Below, one piece after another: positions 9,171-18,150 of a DNA stretch of 64,000 nt. Source of the stretch: Spirochaetia bacterium (GTDB lineage Bacteria; Spirochaetota; Spirochaetia; Treponematales; Treponemataceae); the NCBI GenBank assembly GCA_900769975.1, contig CAAGIR010000162.1, forward strand, positions 1 through 64,000, read 5' to 3'. The notes under the pieces are model-generated. The model saw only the letters and a program-made list of their open reading frames with translations. It made no database searches and was not told the DNA's origin. The position numbers were made by a program, and so were the translations under genes. Position 1 is the first letter of the stretch. Each line of letters opens with the position of its first letter.

Positions 9171-9789
9171 TAAAGGCAAACTAAAAACTTTTACAAAAGG
9201 TTTCTTGATCGAAAATCCGTTATTAGTATTAAATATAGGGCTTTGTTCTTCTTTGGGTGTTACTACGAGCATTTTTAATGGATTTGGAATGGGAATAAGC
9301 ATGACATTTGTTTTATTGATGAGCGAAATTGTTATCAGCATTTTCAAAAAACTCATCCCGCAGGCAATTCGTCTACCTGTTTTTATAATTATAATTGCCG
9401 CATTTACGACAATAGTTCAGCTTGTTTTACAGGCGTATATTCCTGCATTATATAGTGCATTAGGTGTTTTTCTTCCGTTAATAGTTGTAAACTGTATTAT
9501 CATGGGACGTGTAGAAGCATTTGCATCAAAGAATTCAATCGGCGATTCGGTTTTAGATGCACTTGGTATGGGAATTGGTTATACTATCGTAATGGTTGCC
9601 ATTTCTTTGGTTCGTGAACTTTTTGGAGCAGGTACTTTATTTGCTGGTACTTCATTAAAAATCGAAGTAATCCCAGAAATGTATAGAATAGGGATTTTTA
9701 ACAGTGCACCTGGCGGTTTTCTTGTTTTTGGTATAATAGGTGCAATTGTTCAATTTTCAAGGAAACGCACAGCAAAAACTAATGACTGA
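9163..9789 (+). CDS. rnfE: Rnf complex subunit RnfE
   Basis: This membrane subunit of about 208 residues pairs with RnfA. C28 in G-L-C-S-S-L-G and the Cys in V-V-N-C-I-I-M-G are the positions that, with RnfA, hold a membrane [2Fe-2S] cluster in this family. The start at 9163 is chosen over 9139 because GGAGG lies 9 nt upstream, inside the end of rnfG, which suggests translational coupling. Confidence 0.95.
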   Translation: MSNKGKLKTFTKGFLIENPLLVLNIGLCSSLGVTTSIFNGFGMGISMTFVLLMSEIVISIFKKLIPQAIRLPVFIIIIAAFTTIVQLVLQAYIPALYSALGVFLPLIVVNCIIMGRVEAFASKNSIGDSVLDALGMGIGYTIVMVAISLVRELFGAGTLFAGTSLKIEVIPEMYRIGIFNSAPGGFLVFGIIGAIVQFSRKRTAKTND

Positions 9790-9813
9790 TTTTTGTTATT
9801 TTAAGGGGAAAAT

Positions 9814-10401
9814 ATGAATGTACTGATTGAAACTTTAAAGATTTTTCTTAACTCTGCAATTATAGATAATGTTGTTTTTATCCAATATCTTGCAATTTGT
9901 CCTTTTATCGGTATGACAAATGATACGGAAAAAGCAACAGGAATGAGTCTTGCAACAACTTTTGTAATTCTTCTTGCAACTGCAGTTACCTGGCCTTTGT
10001 ATCATTTTATCATGATGCCGCTTGGACTTGAATTTCTGCAGACACTTTTCTTCATCCTTGTTATTGCATCTCTTGTTCAGCTTGTAGAGTTTTTTCTAAA
10101 AAAATGTATTCCTGGCCTTTACAGTGCGATGGGTGTGTATCTCGCTTTGATTACTACAAACTGTGCCGTACTTGGAATTACTATCAATTGTATCGGAAAG
10201 GGATACACTTATGGTCAAAGTCTTGTTTATGCTTTTGGAAGTGCCATCGGCTTTTTAATAAGTATGGTTATAATGAGTGGAGTTCGCAGTAAAATTAAAA
10301 TCGCAAAAATTCCTGAAAGTTTTAAAGGAACACCAATTCTTTTTATTTGTGCTTCTTTATTAAGTCTAGCATTTTTAGGTTTTAAAGGTTTGATAAAATA
10401 A
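9814..10401 (+). CDS. rnfA: Rnf complex subunit RnfA
   Basis: This 195-residue polytopic membrane protein is the pseudo-symmetric partner of RnfE. C29 in A-I-C-P-F-I-G and the Cys in T-T-N-C-A-V-L-G match the [2Fe-2S] ligand positions. An AAGGGGAAA ribosome site precedes the ATG. Its position between rnfE and rnfB is the standard one. Confidence 0.95.
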   Translation: MNVLIETLKIFLNSAIIDNVVFIQYLAICPFIGMTNDTEKATGMSLATTFVILLATAVTWPLYHFIMMPLGLEFLQTLFFILVIASLVQLVEFFLKKCIPGLYSAMGVYLALITTNCAVLGITINCIGKGYTYGQSLVYAFGSAIGFLISMVIMSGVRSKIKIAKIPESFKGTPILFICASLLSLAFLGFKGLIK

Positions 10402-10429
10402 TTTCTGACTTTCTATAAGGGGAATACCA

Positions 10430-11233
10430 ATGAATACGATTATATACACAATCATTTGTGCTTTAGTTATAGCATTTATCCTGGGAGTTTTGCTTGGTCT
10501 TTTTAAAAAGATTTTCCATGTTGATACCGATCCAAAAGTTGAAAAGGTTAGGGAAGCGCTTTCTGGTGCAAATTGTGGCGGTTGCGGACTAGCTGGCTGT
10601 GATGCTTTTGCAGGAGCCGTAGTAAAAGGCGATGCTCCGGTAAACGGATGTGTTGCAGGTGGAGCTGATTGTGCATCAAAAATTTCACAAATCCTAGGAA
10701 GTGCAGGGGTAGAAATTAAACCTATGGTAACTTTTCTCGCATGTAACGGCACAAAAGAATGTACTTCAGATAAAGGAATATACCATGGTCTGCAAACTTG
10801 TAAAGGTGCGCAACTTGTAATGAATGGAACTAAAAAATGTGCTTATGGATGTATTGGATTGGGAGACTGTGTAAAAGTCTGTCCGTTTGATGCTCTTTCT
10901 ATGGGTCCAGAAGGATTACCGGTTGTTGATTATGATAAATGTGTAGGATGTGGAAAATGTTCCAAAGCCTGTCCTAAAAAACTATTTCAGATTATAGAAA
11001 AAAATGTAAAAGGTCCTGTGGCACGCTGTTCAAATCATTCACAAAACAAGCCTCAGATTAAAAAAGATTGTTCTTTTGGATGTTTTAAATGCGGAATGTG
11101 CGCAAGAAAGTGTCCTTCACAGGCAATTGACGTGTCATCAGGAATACCACAGATTGATTATTCAAAATGTACAAGTTGCGGAGAATGTATCAACTCTTGT
11201 CCTGATAAAGTTTTGATTATGTTAAATCTCTAA
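10430..11233 (+). CDS. rnfB: Rnf complex subunit RnfB, extended ferredoxin-rich form
   Basis: This 267-residue electron-input subunit has one N-terminal membrane helix. A G-A-N-C-G-G-C-G-L-A-G-C motif with a following Cys supplies one cluster, and four ferredoxin-type cysteine motifs follow (C-I-G-L-G-D-C, C-V-G-C-G-K-C, C-F-K-C-G-M-C, C-T-S-C-G-E-C). That makes five cluster motifs, as in the longer clostridial-type RnfB. It would accept electrons from reduced ferredoxin, which the 2-oxoacid oxidoreductase at 51619-54218 could supply. Confidence 0.95.
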   Translation: MNTIIYTIICALVIAFILGVLLGLFKKIFHVDTDPKVEKVREALSGANCGGCGLAGCDAFAGAVVKGDAPVNGCVAGGADCASKISQILGSAGVEIKPMVTFLACNGTKECTSDKGIYHGLQTCKGAQLVMNGTKKCAYGCIGLGDCVKVCPFDALSMGPEGLPVVDYDKCVGCGKCSKACPKKLFQIIEKNVKGPVARCSNHSQNKPQIKKDCSFGCFKCGMCARKCPSQAIDVSSGIPQIDYSKCTSCGECINSCPDKVLIMLNL

Positions 11234-11289
11234 TAAGAGATTTTAATATAAAATAAAAATTCCATAATAAATTCATAAAGGAGGATTTA

Positions 11290-12594
11290 ATGGAAAAATT
11301 GTTTAAATTACAGGAACGTGGTACTACAGTTTCAAAAGAAATTATTGGTGGTATTACAACATTCCTTGCAATGGCTTATATTCTTGCCGTTAATCCAGGA
11401 ATTCTTTCTGCTACTGGTATGACTTTTAGTTCTGTATTCACTGCTACAGCTATTGCATCAGCTATTGCAACTTTGGTAATGGCTTTTGTCGCAAACTTAC
11501 CTGTTGCACTTGCACCTGGTATGGGATTAAATGCTTTTTTCACCTACACAGTTGTACTTCAGATGGGTTGTACATGGCAATTTGCATTAACAGCTGTTTT
11601 TATTGAAGGTATTATCTTTATTTTGCTTTCAGTTTTTGGAGTTCGCGAAGCAATCGTAAAGTCAATTCCAGAAAGTCTGAAAAAGGCTGTTTCTGTTGGT
11701 ATTGGTTTGTTTATTGCAATTATCGGTCTTGCAAATGCAGGAATTGTTTCTTCTTCAACTGGAACAATTATCGGATTTGTTAATTTTAATTTATCAAACG
11801 CAGCTGCATTGGTTGCAATTCTTGGTCTTGTTGTTACAATAGTTTTATACGTTTTGAAAGTTCCAGGAGCAATTCTTTTAGGAATTATCATTACAACAAT
11901 TATTGGTATTCCATTTGGCGTTACAACAATTCCAGAAAACTTCAAGGCATTTTCTGTTCCAGAAGCTCCAAATTTATTCAAATTTGAATGGGCAAATGTT
12001 TTCTCTGTAAAATTTGTTGTTGTTTTGGTTACATTCCTGTTTACAGATATGTTTGATACATTAGGAACATTAATGGGTGTAGCAGAACAATCAAACCTCA
12101 AAGATGAAGATGGAAACATCAAAAATTGTAAGGGTGCTTTACTTGCTGACTCTGTCGGAACTGTAGTTGGTGCTTGTCTTGGTACTTCAACTGTAACTTC
12201 TTTTGTCGAATCATCTTCTGGTGTTGCTGCTGGTGCAAGAACAGGTCTTGCTTCATTGGTAACTGCAATTCTGTTCTTGATTTCACTTTTCTTTAGTGGA
12301 CTTTTCGCACTTATTCCATCTGCAGCAACTGCACCAGCCTTAATATTCGTTGGATATTTAATGATGAAAGCAGTTGTTTCTATTAAATTTGATGATCCTA
12401 CAGAAGGAATTCCTGCATTCGTAACAATTATGACAATGCCTTTCTCATATTCAATTTCAAAAGGTATTATGTTCGGTGTAATTTCTTATGTAATTTGTAA
12501 AGTTGCAGGCAAGAAAACAAAAGAAATTCCAGTTATTACATGGATTTTGGCAGTTATTTTTGTAGCTGATATTATTTTTGAAGCAGTAAAATAA
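11290..12594 (+). CDS. NCS2-family purine permease (adenine/guanine/hypoxanthine type)
   Basis: This 434-residue membrane transporter belongs to the AzgA-like branch of the NCS2 family. The opening T-F-L-A-M-A-Y-I-L-A-V-N-P motif, the P-G-M-G-L-N-A-F-F segment and the F-L-F-T-D-M-F-D-T-L-G-T motif are characteristic. A strong AAAGGAGG ribosome site lies just upstream. It sits 56 nt after rnfB with no terminator or purine riboswitch visible between them, so read-through from the rnf1 operon is possible. Which purine base it carries is not resolved. Confidence 0.9.
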   Translation: MEKLFKLQERGTTVSKEIIGGITTFLAMAYILAVNPGILSATGMTFSSVFTATAIASAIATLVMAFVANLPVALAPGMGLNAFFTYTVVLQMGCTWQFALTAVFIEGIIFILLSVFGVREAIVKSIPESLKKAVSVGIGLFIAIIGLANAGIVSSSTGTIIGFVNFNLSNAAALVAILGLVVTIVLYVLKVPGAILLGIIITTIIGIPFGVTTIPENFKAFSVPEAPNLFKFEWANVFSVKFVVVLVTFLFTDMFDTLGTLMGVAEQSNLKDEDGNIKNCKGALLADSVGTVVGACLGTSTVTSFVESSSGVAAGARTGLASLVTAILFLISLFFSGLFALIPSAATAPALIFVGYLMMKAVVSIKFDDPTEGIPAFVTIMTMPFSYSISKGIMFGVISYVICKVAGKKTKEIPVITWILAVIFVADIIFEAVK

Positions 12595-12622
12595 ACTTAC
12601 TGTAATAAAAGTTAAAAAAAAA

Positions 12623-12667
12623 GGTGCATATCTTGAAGTTAACTACACAAGATATGCACCTTTTTTT
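12623..12667. terminator. Strong bidirectional intrinsic terminator
   Basis: A perfect 13-bp stem, GGTGCATATCTTG (12623-12635) with CAAGATATGCACC (12648-12660), has an A-run before it and a run of seven T after it. It separates the convergent permease and leuD genes. Confidence 0.9.
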
Positions 12668-12675
12668 ATGAGAGG

Positions 12676-13209
12676 TTAGTATTTGCTTTCTGCGTAACCA
12701 ACCCATCCTTCTTTTTCGATTAATGCTTTTTCAAAATCATCTAAAGTGAAAGGATAGCTTTTTGAAAGACTTCCTGCAATCAGTTTAACTTTTGCAGTAC
12801 CATCATCATTAATAACAATTTTACATTCTGTATCTTTATCTGCGAAAGTTTTGAACATATCTGCAATAGATTTTTTGTCCATTTCGATAGCAAGTAAACC
12901 GCAATTGAACATATTTTGTCTGAAAATTCTTGCAAAATTTGTTGCAACAACAACGTATATTCCGTTTACTTCCAATGCCCATGGAGCATGTTCTCTAGAA
13001 GAGCCGCAGCCAAAATTCTCTCTGGTAATGATGACTTTATTTCCAGCTACATCAGTTTTTGGATTAAATCCTTCAAGTTTTAAATCTTCCAAAAGATATG
13101 GTTTCAATGCCTGTTTTGAAATTTCAGTTAAATATTTAGCAGGAATGATTTCGTCAGTGTTAATATCTGAACGATCCAAAAACAATACTGGGCCACCAAA
13201 TTGTTTCAT
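12676..13209 (-). CDS. leuD: 3-isopropylmalate dehydratase small subunit
   Basis: This 177-residue swivel-domain subunit works with LeuC to isomerise 2- and 3-isopropylmalate in leucine synthesis. The N-terminus has D-I-N-T-D-E-I-I-P-A-K-Y-L, and the substrate-binding loop is F-G-C-G-S-S-R-E-H-A-P-W-A. GGGAG precedes the ATG. It lies downstream of leuC but with an unusual 255-nt gap. No leuA or leuB is nearby, so a related hydro-lyase role (such as citramalate or homoaconitate) cannot be excluded. Confidence 0.88.
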   Translation of the reverse strand: MKQFGGPVLFLDRSDINTDEIIPAKYLTEISKQALKPYLLEDLKLEGFNPKTDVAGNKVIITRENFGCGSSREHAPWALEVNGIYVVVATNFARIFRQNMFNCGLLAIEMDKKSIADMFKTFADKDTECKIVINDDGTAKVKLIAGSLSKSYPFTLDDFEKALIEKEGWVGYAESKY

Positions 13210-13445
13210 TTTATTTCTCCCATAAACACCACATTTGCGGTAGAGATTGAAGGTTTTTATCTAAAATAATGAAAAGCAACGCAATCATTTTATTTTAGTG
13301 ATAAATGTTATATTCATCCTACCTTCATTTTATTGTATGAACAGTTCGCAAAATGCAAACGAATTGTATTCCTTAGAAGTTATAACTGTCTTCGTCATAC
13401 AATTTATACTCATATTTAAAGTATAACACATTTTTTGAAAAATGT

Positions 13446-13469
13446 AAAAAAAATTGATTAAAAATCAAT
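13446..13469 (-). terminator. Weak AT-only hairpin at the leuC stop
   Basis: On the minus strand, ATTGATT and AATCAAT form a 7-bp hairpin overlapping the leuC stop codon and are followed by a T-run. It could reduce read-through into leuD. The all-A/T stem makes this uncertain. Confidence 0.35.
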
Positions 13470-14748
13470 TATATAAGAAAGAATTGCTGATTTTTCCTGT
13501 AATTGCAGTTGCGGCAGCAGTCGCAGGACTCATAAGATGAACCATTCCACCTTTTCCCATTCTTCCATTGAAATTTCTGTTTGTTGTAGAAGCACAAACT
13601 TCTCCTTCTGCCAGAACACCATTACTCATTCCCAGACAGGCACCGCACGTAGGATTTGTAACGCAGAATCCAGCATCAACAAAAATGTCGATAATTCCTT
13701 CTTGCAAAGCCATTTTGTAAATTTTGGGAGTTGCAGGTGAAACAATTCCCCTTACACCTTCTGCAAGATGATGTCCTTTCAATACTTGAGATGCAATACG
13801 TAAGTCAGAAATACGTCCGTTTGTACATGAACCAATGTAAACTTGATTTACAGGAGTATCTGGCATTTCGGAAACTTTCTGTATCTGGTCTGGTTTATAT
13901 CCGACAGTGCATACAGGTTCCAAATCAGAAAGGTCAAGTTCAATCACTTTTGCATATTCAGCGTCATCATCAGACTTCCATTTAGAATAATCTTTAACTG
14001 CATCTTCTTTTGTTTTATATTCGTCTTTTATGAATTCCCAAAGATATTCAACAGTTTTTTCATCAGGATAACAAATGCCACTTGTTCCGCCCGCTTCAAC
14101 AGCCATATTACAAATTGTCATTCTGCTTTCCATATCAAAATTATCTACAACTGGACCTGTAAATTCAATTACATGATTTGTAGCTCCGTTTACACCGATT
14201 TTTGAAATAAGGTAAAGGATGACATCTTTTGCATAAACACCATTTTTAAGCTTTCCATTCAAAACAAATTTTATTGTTTTTGGCTCTCTGAATGAACATA
14301 CACCTTTTAAAATTCCCACTTCAAGGTCTGTTGTACCCACTCCAGCCGCAAATGCCCCAAAAGCACCATGAGTACATGTATGACTGTCTCCCATTATTAC
14401 TGTAAAACCAGGACGAACATATCCTTTTTCTGGAAAAATTGCATGACATACACCGTTTGAACCAATATCAAAAAAATCTTTAATATCCTGACGTTTTGCC
14501 CAGTCACGCAAAATTTTACCTTGAGTTGCTGTTTTACTGTCTTTTGCAGGCGTTACGTGATCTATTACTGCTTTAATTTTCGTATTATCAAAAACTTTGT
14601 CTTTGTTTCTTTCAATTAAATCATTAATCGCAATAGGAGTTGTAATTTCATGACAAAAAACTCTATCTAGTTTTAAAACATAAGTATTATCAAAAGGTGA
14701 GTCAACCAAATGACTTTCAAAAATTTTTTGAGCGATAGTTTTTCCCAT
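13465..14748 (-). CDS. leuC: 3-isopropylmalate dehydratase large subunit
   Basis: This 427-residue aconitase-family subunit binds the catalytic [4Fe-4S] cluster. Ligand cysteines lie in I-G-S-C-T-N-G-R and N-P-T-C-G-A-C-L-G-M, and the G-D-S-H-T-C-T-H-G-A-F-G motif is near residue 120. The length matches the shorter LeuC2 type found in anaerobes and archaea. AGAGG precedes the ATG. The gene is divergent from the GH31 glycosidase across 174 nt. Confidence 0.92.
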   Translation of the reverse strand: MGKTIAQKIFESHLVDSPFDNTYVLKLDRVFCHEITTPIAINDLIERNKDKVFDNTKIKAVIDHVTPAKDSKTATQGKILRDWAKRQDIKDFFDIGSNGVCHAIFPEKGYVRPGFTVIMGDSHTCTHGAFGAFAAGVGTTDLEVGILKGVCSFREPKTIKFVLNGKLKNGVYAKDVILYLISKIGVNGATNHVIEFTGPVVDNFDMESRMTICNMAVEAGGTSGICYPDEKTVEYLWEFIKDEYKTKEDAVKDYSKWKSDDDAEYAKVIELDLSDLEPVCTVGYKPDQIQKVSEMPDTPVNQVYIGSCTNGRISDLRIASQVLKGHHLAEGVRGIVSPATPKIYKMALQEGIIDIFVDAGFCVTNPTCGACLGMSNGVLAEGEVCASTTNRNFNGRMGKGGMVHLMSPATAAATAITGKISNSFLYN

Positions 14749-14861
14749 AATTTTACCTCTGTTTAATTTTTTTAATATAATTTAATTTATTAAATCACAA
14801 AATAGAAAAAAATACAAGAAAAATAAATATTTTTTCAATTAATAGCATTTTTTTAAAAGTA

Positions 14862-14891
14862 TGATATAATTATAAAGATATTCCAATATCT
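14862..14891 (+). promoter_or_regulatory. Extended minus-10 promoter with palindromic operator candidate for the GH31 gene
   Basis: TG-A-TATAAT (14862-14870) is an extended minus-10. Just downstream, AGATATT-CC-AATATCT (14876-14891) is a perfect 7-bp palindrome over the expected transcription start, where a repressor could bind. No minus-35 of quality is visible, as expected for extended minus-10 promoters. Confidence 0.5.
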
Positions 14892-14922
14892 GAAAAATAA
14901 ACTAAAAAATTTTGAGGTATTT

Positions 14923-16911
14923 ATGTTTTTAGAAGCAAAAAATGCGTTGGTTTTCAAAAAGGGTAACGAAACAATGATGATTGAACCTTGGGGAAAAGAT
15001 TCATTTAGAGTTCGTTCAACACTTGAACCAGTTTTTGTTGACAGAGACTGGGCATTAACCGAAAAAATCAATCATGGAACTGCACAGATTTCTGTAACAA
15101 ATGAAGGTGCTGAAATCACAAATGGAAAAATTAGTGCAAAAGTAAACAATGGAGGTGTCATCACATTTTATAAAGATGGAAAACAGATTCTTCACGAATA
15201 TTTCAGATCTTATGATCCTTCTGCCACAAAAGAAAGCTGTTGTACAAAAGTTATAAACAGACAGTATCAGGGAATTATTGGCGGGGATTATAAACTTACA
15301 GTCCGTTTTGATCCAAATGATGATGAAAAACTTTTTGGTATGGGACAATATCCATCTCCTTACTTGGATTTAAAAGGATGTACACTTGAACTGGCACAAA
15401 GAAACAGCCAGATTTCAATTCCTTTTGCATTATCAAATCTTGGATACGGCTTTTTGTGGAATAATCCGGCAGTAGGACACCTAAATTTTGCCAAAAATAT
15501 CACAGAATGGGTAGCAGAATCTACAAAAGAAATGGATTATTGGATTACAACAGGCGATACACCATCTGTAATACTTGAAAATTTTACAGAAGCAGTAGGA
15601 AGGGCTCCTGTTTTGTCATCAGATTATCTAGGATTCTGGCAGTGTAAACTTAGATACAGAACTCAGGAAGAAGTTCTTACAGTTGCGAGAAAATATAAAG
15701 AAATGGGAATCCACCTTGATGTAATGGTTATCGACTTTTTCCATTGGCCAAGACAGGGAGACTGGTGTTTTGATAAAGAATACTGGCCAGACCCAAAAGC
15801 AATGTGCGACGAACTTCACGCAATGGGAACAAAAGTAATGGTTTCTGTGTGGCCTTCTGTAGACAAAAAATGTTCGCATTTTTACGAAATGCAGGATAAA
15901 GGTTTTTTAGTAAGAACAGAACGTGGTACAAACCAGACTTACGATTTTATGGGTGATTGTCTTACAATTGACGTAACAAATCCAGAAGCAAGACAATACA
16001 TCTGGGACATTTGTAAAAAGAATTATGCTGACTACGGCATTGATATGTTCTGGCTCGATAATGCAGAACCAGATTTCAATGTTTATGATTACGGAAATTA
16101 CCGCTATCAGATGGGAACAGCTCTTTCATGCTCAAATATTTATCCAAAACTTTACAGCCAGGCTTTCTATGATGGAATGAAAGAAATGGGAAAAAAAGAT
16201 TTCGTAAATCTTGAACGATGTGCATGGGTAGGTTCTCAAAAATACAGTCAGGTTTTGTGGAATGGCGATGTTCAGTCAACCTGGGAATGTCTGCGCACTT
16301 CTATTGTAGAAGGATTAAATATGGGAATTGCAGGTATTCCATGGTGGACAACAGATATTGGAGGCTTTATGTATGGAAATCCAGAAGACCCGAAATTCGT
16401 TGAACTTTTAGAAAGATGGTTTGAATGGGCAGTTTTCTCTCCAATTTTAAGATTACATGGAGATCGAGATCCTCATGACACACCACCACTGGACAAAGAT
16501 CCACAAAGAGGCTATGGCGGCGGATACCTTTATACAGGACGTCCAAACGAAATATGGTCATACGGACCTGAAGCCCAAAAAATCATGGAAAACCAGATAA
16601 AATTGCGCGAAAGTTTAAAACCATACACTTCAAAACTTATGGAAGAAGCAAGCAAAAATGGTAGCCCTGTTATGCGAACAATGTTCTATGAATTCCCTTC
16701 AGATGAAAAATGCTGGGAATTAAAAGATCAGTATATGTTTGGTCCGGATTATCTTGTTGCTCCTGTTTTGTATGCAGGTGCCACATCGCGCGAAGTTTAC
16801 CTTCCAAACGGAAAATGGGAAAATTTCCACACAAAAGAAATTGTAGAAGGCGGAAAAACTATTACAGTTGACGCACCAATCGACCAGATTCCAGTTTTTA
16901 TACGAAAATAA
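14923..16911 (+). CDS. Glycoside hydrolase family 31, alpha-xylosidase-like
   Basis: This 662-residue enzyme is a retaining alpha-glycosidase of GH31, most like cytoplasmic alpha-xylosidases. The nucleophile is D379 in F-W-L-D-N-A-E-P-D and the acid/base is D449 in W-N-G-D-V-Q-S-T. The N-terminal beta domain and G-F-W-Q-C-K-L-R-Y-R-T segment fit the family. There is no signal peptide, so it probably acts on imported oligosaccharides such as xyloglucan or isoprimeverose fragments. A GAGGT ribosome site is present. No transporter or regulator is adjacent; substrate specificity is inferred. Confidence 0.88.
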   Translation: MFLEAKNALVFKKGNETMMIEPWGKDSFRVRSTLEPVFVDRDWALTEKINHGTAQISVTNEGAEITNGKISAKVNNGGVITFYKDGKQILHEYFRSYDPSATKESCCTKVINRQYQGIIGGDYKLTVRFDPNDDEKLFGMGQYPSPYLDLKGCTLELAQRNSQISIPFALSNLGYGFLWNNPAVGHLNFAKNITEWVAESTKEMDYWITTGDTPSVILENFTEAVGRAPVLSSDYLGFWQCKLRYRTQEEVLTVARKYKEMGIHLDVMVIDFFHWPRQGDWCFDKEYWPDPKAMCDELHAMGTKVMVSVWPSVDKKCSHFYEMQDKGFLVRTERGTNQTYDFMGDCLTIDVTNPEARQYIWDICKKNYADYGIDMFWLDNAEPDFNVYDYGNYRYQMGTALSCSNIYPKLYSQAFYDGMKEMGKKDFVNLERCAWVGSQKYSQVLWNGDVQSTWECLRTSIVEGLNMGIAGIPWWTTDIGGFMYGNPEDPKFVELLERWFEWAVFSPILRLHGDRDPHDTPPLDKDPQRGYGGGYLYTGRPNEIWSYGPEAQKIMENQIKLRESLKPYTSKLMEEASKNGSPVMRTMFYEFPSDEKCWELKDQYMFGPDYLVAPVLYAGATSREVYLPNGKWENFHTKEIVEGGKTITVDAPIDQIPVFIRK

Positions 16912-16917
16912 AAAAAA

Positions 16918-16956
16918 CACAGCCAGATTAACCTTTGTTAAGTTAATTTGGCTGTG
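16918..16956. terminator. Intrinsic terminator hairpin
   Basis: CACAGCCAGATTAAC (16918-16932) pairs with GTTAATTTGGCTGTG (16942-16956) over 15 bp with one wobble. An A-run lies on its left, so it is a canonical terminator for minus-strand transcription from the small operon at 17024-18354. It can also fold after the GH31 gene, though no T-run follows on the plus strand. Confidence 0.75.
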
Positions 16957-17075
16957 CTCTTCATTCGTTTCACTCATTTCGAGACGCTACGACCGTCCTT
17001 CGCTCACGCTCACAGTCCTCACTTCACGTTGTTTCGTTGCGGTCTGCTGCTTCGCAGGGACTATCATCGCTCACA
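16957..17075. repeat. GC-richer low-complexity block, repeat candidate
   Basis: The stretch from about 16970 to 17075 is much richer in G+C than its surroundings, with recurring CGCTCAC and TTCG motifs. It overlaps the terminator side of the minus-strand operon and the C-terminal codons of the small cysteine-rich gene. Such blocks often occur as dispersed copies. Only one copy is in this window, so this is a suspicion. Confidence 0.4.
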
Positions 17076-17203
17076 GAAGTCATACAATTACTGCATTTTT
17101 CACATCCGCAGCATGTTTTATTAGCTTTTTTTGATTTAATTATAAAAATAATATCGATTATTACAATCATGCAAATAATAACGATAACAATTATATTTCC
17201 CAT
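17024..17203 (-). CDS. Small cysteine-rich single-pass membrane protein (FeoB-associated-like)
   Basis: A 59-residue frame starts with an ATG that overlaps the stop of the upstream dehydrogenase gene (TAATG), so translation is probably coupled. Residues 3-22 form one hydrophobic helix, followed by a basic K-S-K-K and then C-C-G-C-E-K-C-S-N-C. This layout resembles the short Cys-rich membrane proteins often found with FeoB iron transporters, though no feo gene is here. The last 18 or so codons run into the GC-richer block, suggesting that the tail was replaced by an inserted repeat. Metal binding is inferred. Confidence 0.6.
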   Translation of the reverse strand: MGNIIVIVIICMIVIIDIIFIIKSKKANKTCCGCEKCSNCMTSVSDDSPCEAADRNETT

Positions 17204-18147
17204 TAATTTACCCTGTTAATCGGATTTCCGTTTATCCACGCTTTAAAATTTTCCAATGCTATATCTAAAAGTCTTTGTCTTGTTTCTTTTGGTGCCCATG
17301 CAAGATGCGGAGTCAAAACACAGTTAGGGCAGTGTAGCAAAGGATTGTCTTTTTTCATTGGTTCTACACTTACAACATCAGCAGCAAATCCTGCTATTAC
17401 GTTTGATTTTAAGCAATCTGCTAAATCAGATTCAACAACGAACCCGCCACGTGCAGTATTTATCAAAAATGCAGTCTTTTTCATCTTTGAAAGTGTATCT
17501 TTATTGATGATATTTTTTGTCTGTTCTGTTAAAGGTGCATGTAAAGATAAAAAATCAGATTTTTTCAATAAATCATCAAATGAAACATATTCAAAATCTG
17601 TATCTTTTTTTGTTCTGGAATTGTAGATAACATTCATTCCAAAAGCTTTCCCAATTTCTGCAACTTTTAATCCTATATTACCTAGTCCAAATATTCCAAG
17701 CGTTTTTCCTGCCAGTTCAAACAAAGGCTGCTTCCAGTAAACAAAATCCAAAGAAGTACACCATTCTCCGTTATGCACTGATTCATTGTGCAAGGCAACT
17801 TGATTTGAAAAATATGTTATAAAAGAAAAAACATGTTGAGCAACTGCATCTGTACTATAAGACGGAATATTTGTTACAATTATATTTCTTTTTGAACAGG
17901 CTTCTAAATCAACAACGTTATAACCTGTTGCACATACTCCAATATATTTTAATTTTGGAAGATTTTGTAAAATTTCTTCTGTAATCTGAACTTTGTTAAT
18001 AAAAATCGCTTCACAGTCTTTTGAACGTGGAACAACTTCGTCTTGAGAAGTTCTGTCGTATATCAATACTTGTGCAAATTCTTCAAAAGGTTTCCATGAT
18101 AAATCACCAGGATTATCGGCATGAGCATCAAGAATTGCGAGTTTCAT
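17203..18147 (-). CDS. D-2-hydroxyacid dehydrogenase (glycerate dehydrogenase-like)
   Basis: This 314-residue NAD-dependent enzyme has the two-domain formate/glycerate dehydrogenase fold. The nucleotide loop is G-L-G-N-I-G near residue 155. The catalytic triad positions are the Arg of N-T-A-R-G-G, the Glu of S-V-E-P and the His of T-P-H-L-A-W. It is closest in appearance to hydroxypyruvate/glycerate dehydrogenases. It sits 3 nt after the small HMA-like gene and overlaps the Cys-rich gene by 1 nt, so the three are one operon. The exact substrate is not resolved. Confidence 0.88.
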   Translation of the reverse strand: MKLAILDAHADNPGDLSWKPFEEFAQVLIYDRTSQDEVVPRSKDCEAIFINKVQITEEILQNLPKLKYIGVCATGYNVVDLEACSKRNIIVTNIPSYSTDAVAQHVFSFITYFSNQVALHNESVHNGEWCTSLDFVYWKQPLFELAGKTLGIFGLGNIGLKVAEIGKAFGMNVIYNSRTKKDTDFEYVSFDDLLKKSDFLSLHAPLTEQTKNIINKDTLSKMKKTAFLINTARGGFVVESDLADCLKSNVIAGFAADVVSVEPMKKDNPLLHCPNCVLTPHLAWAPKETRQRLLDIALENFKAWINGNPINRVN

Positions 18148-18150
18148 AAA

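Noticed and set aside
10375..10752. A 125-codon minus-strand frame opposite rnfB
   Set aside because: It is opposite the conserved cysteine motifs of rnfB and has no start signal or similarity.
11234..11289. A purine riboswitch before the purine permease
   Set aside because: The 56-nt gap is too short for the aptamer and has no matching hairpins.
11559..12122. A 187-codon open frame on the minus strand within the purine permease gene
   Set aside because: It lies entirely opposite a well-supported transporter gene, has no family resemblance and follows the codon phase of the real gene.
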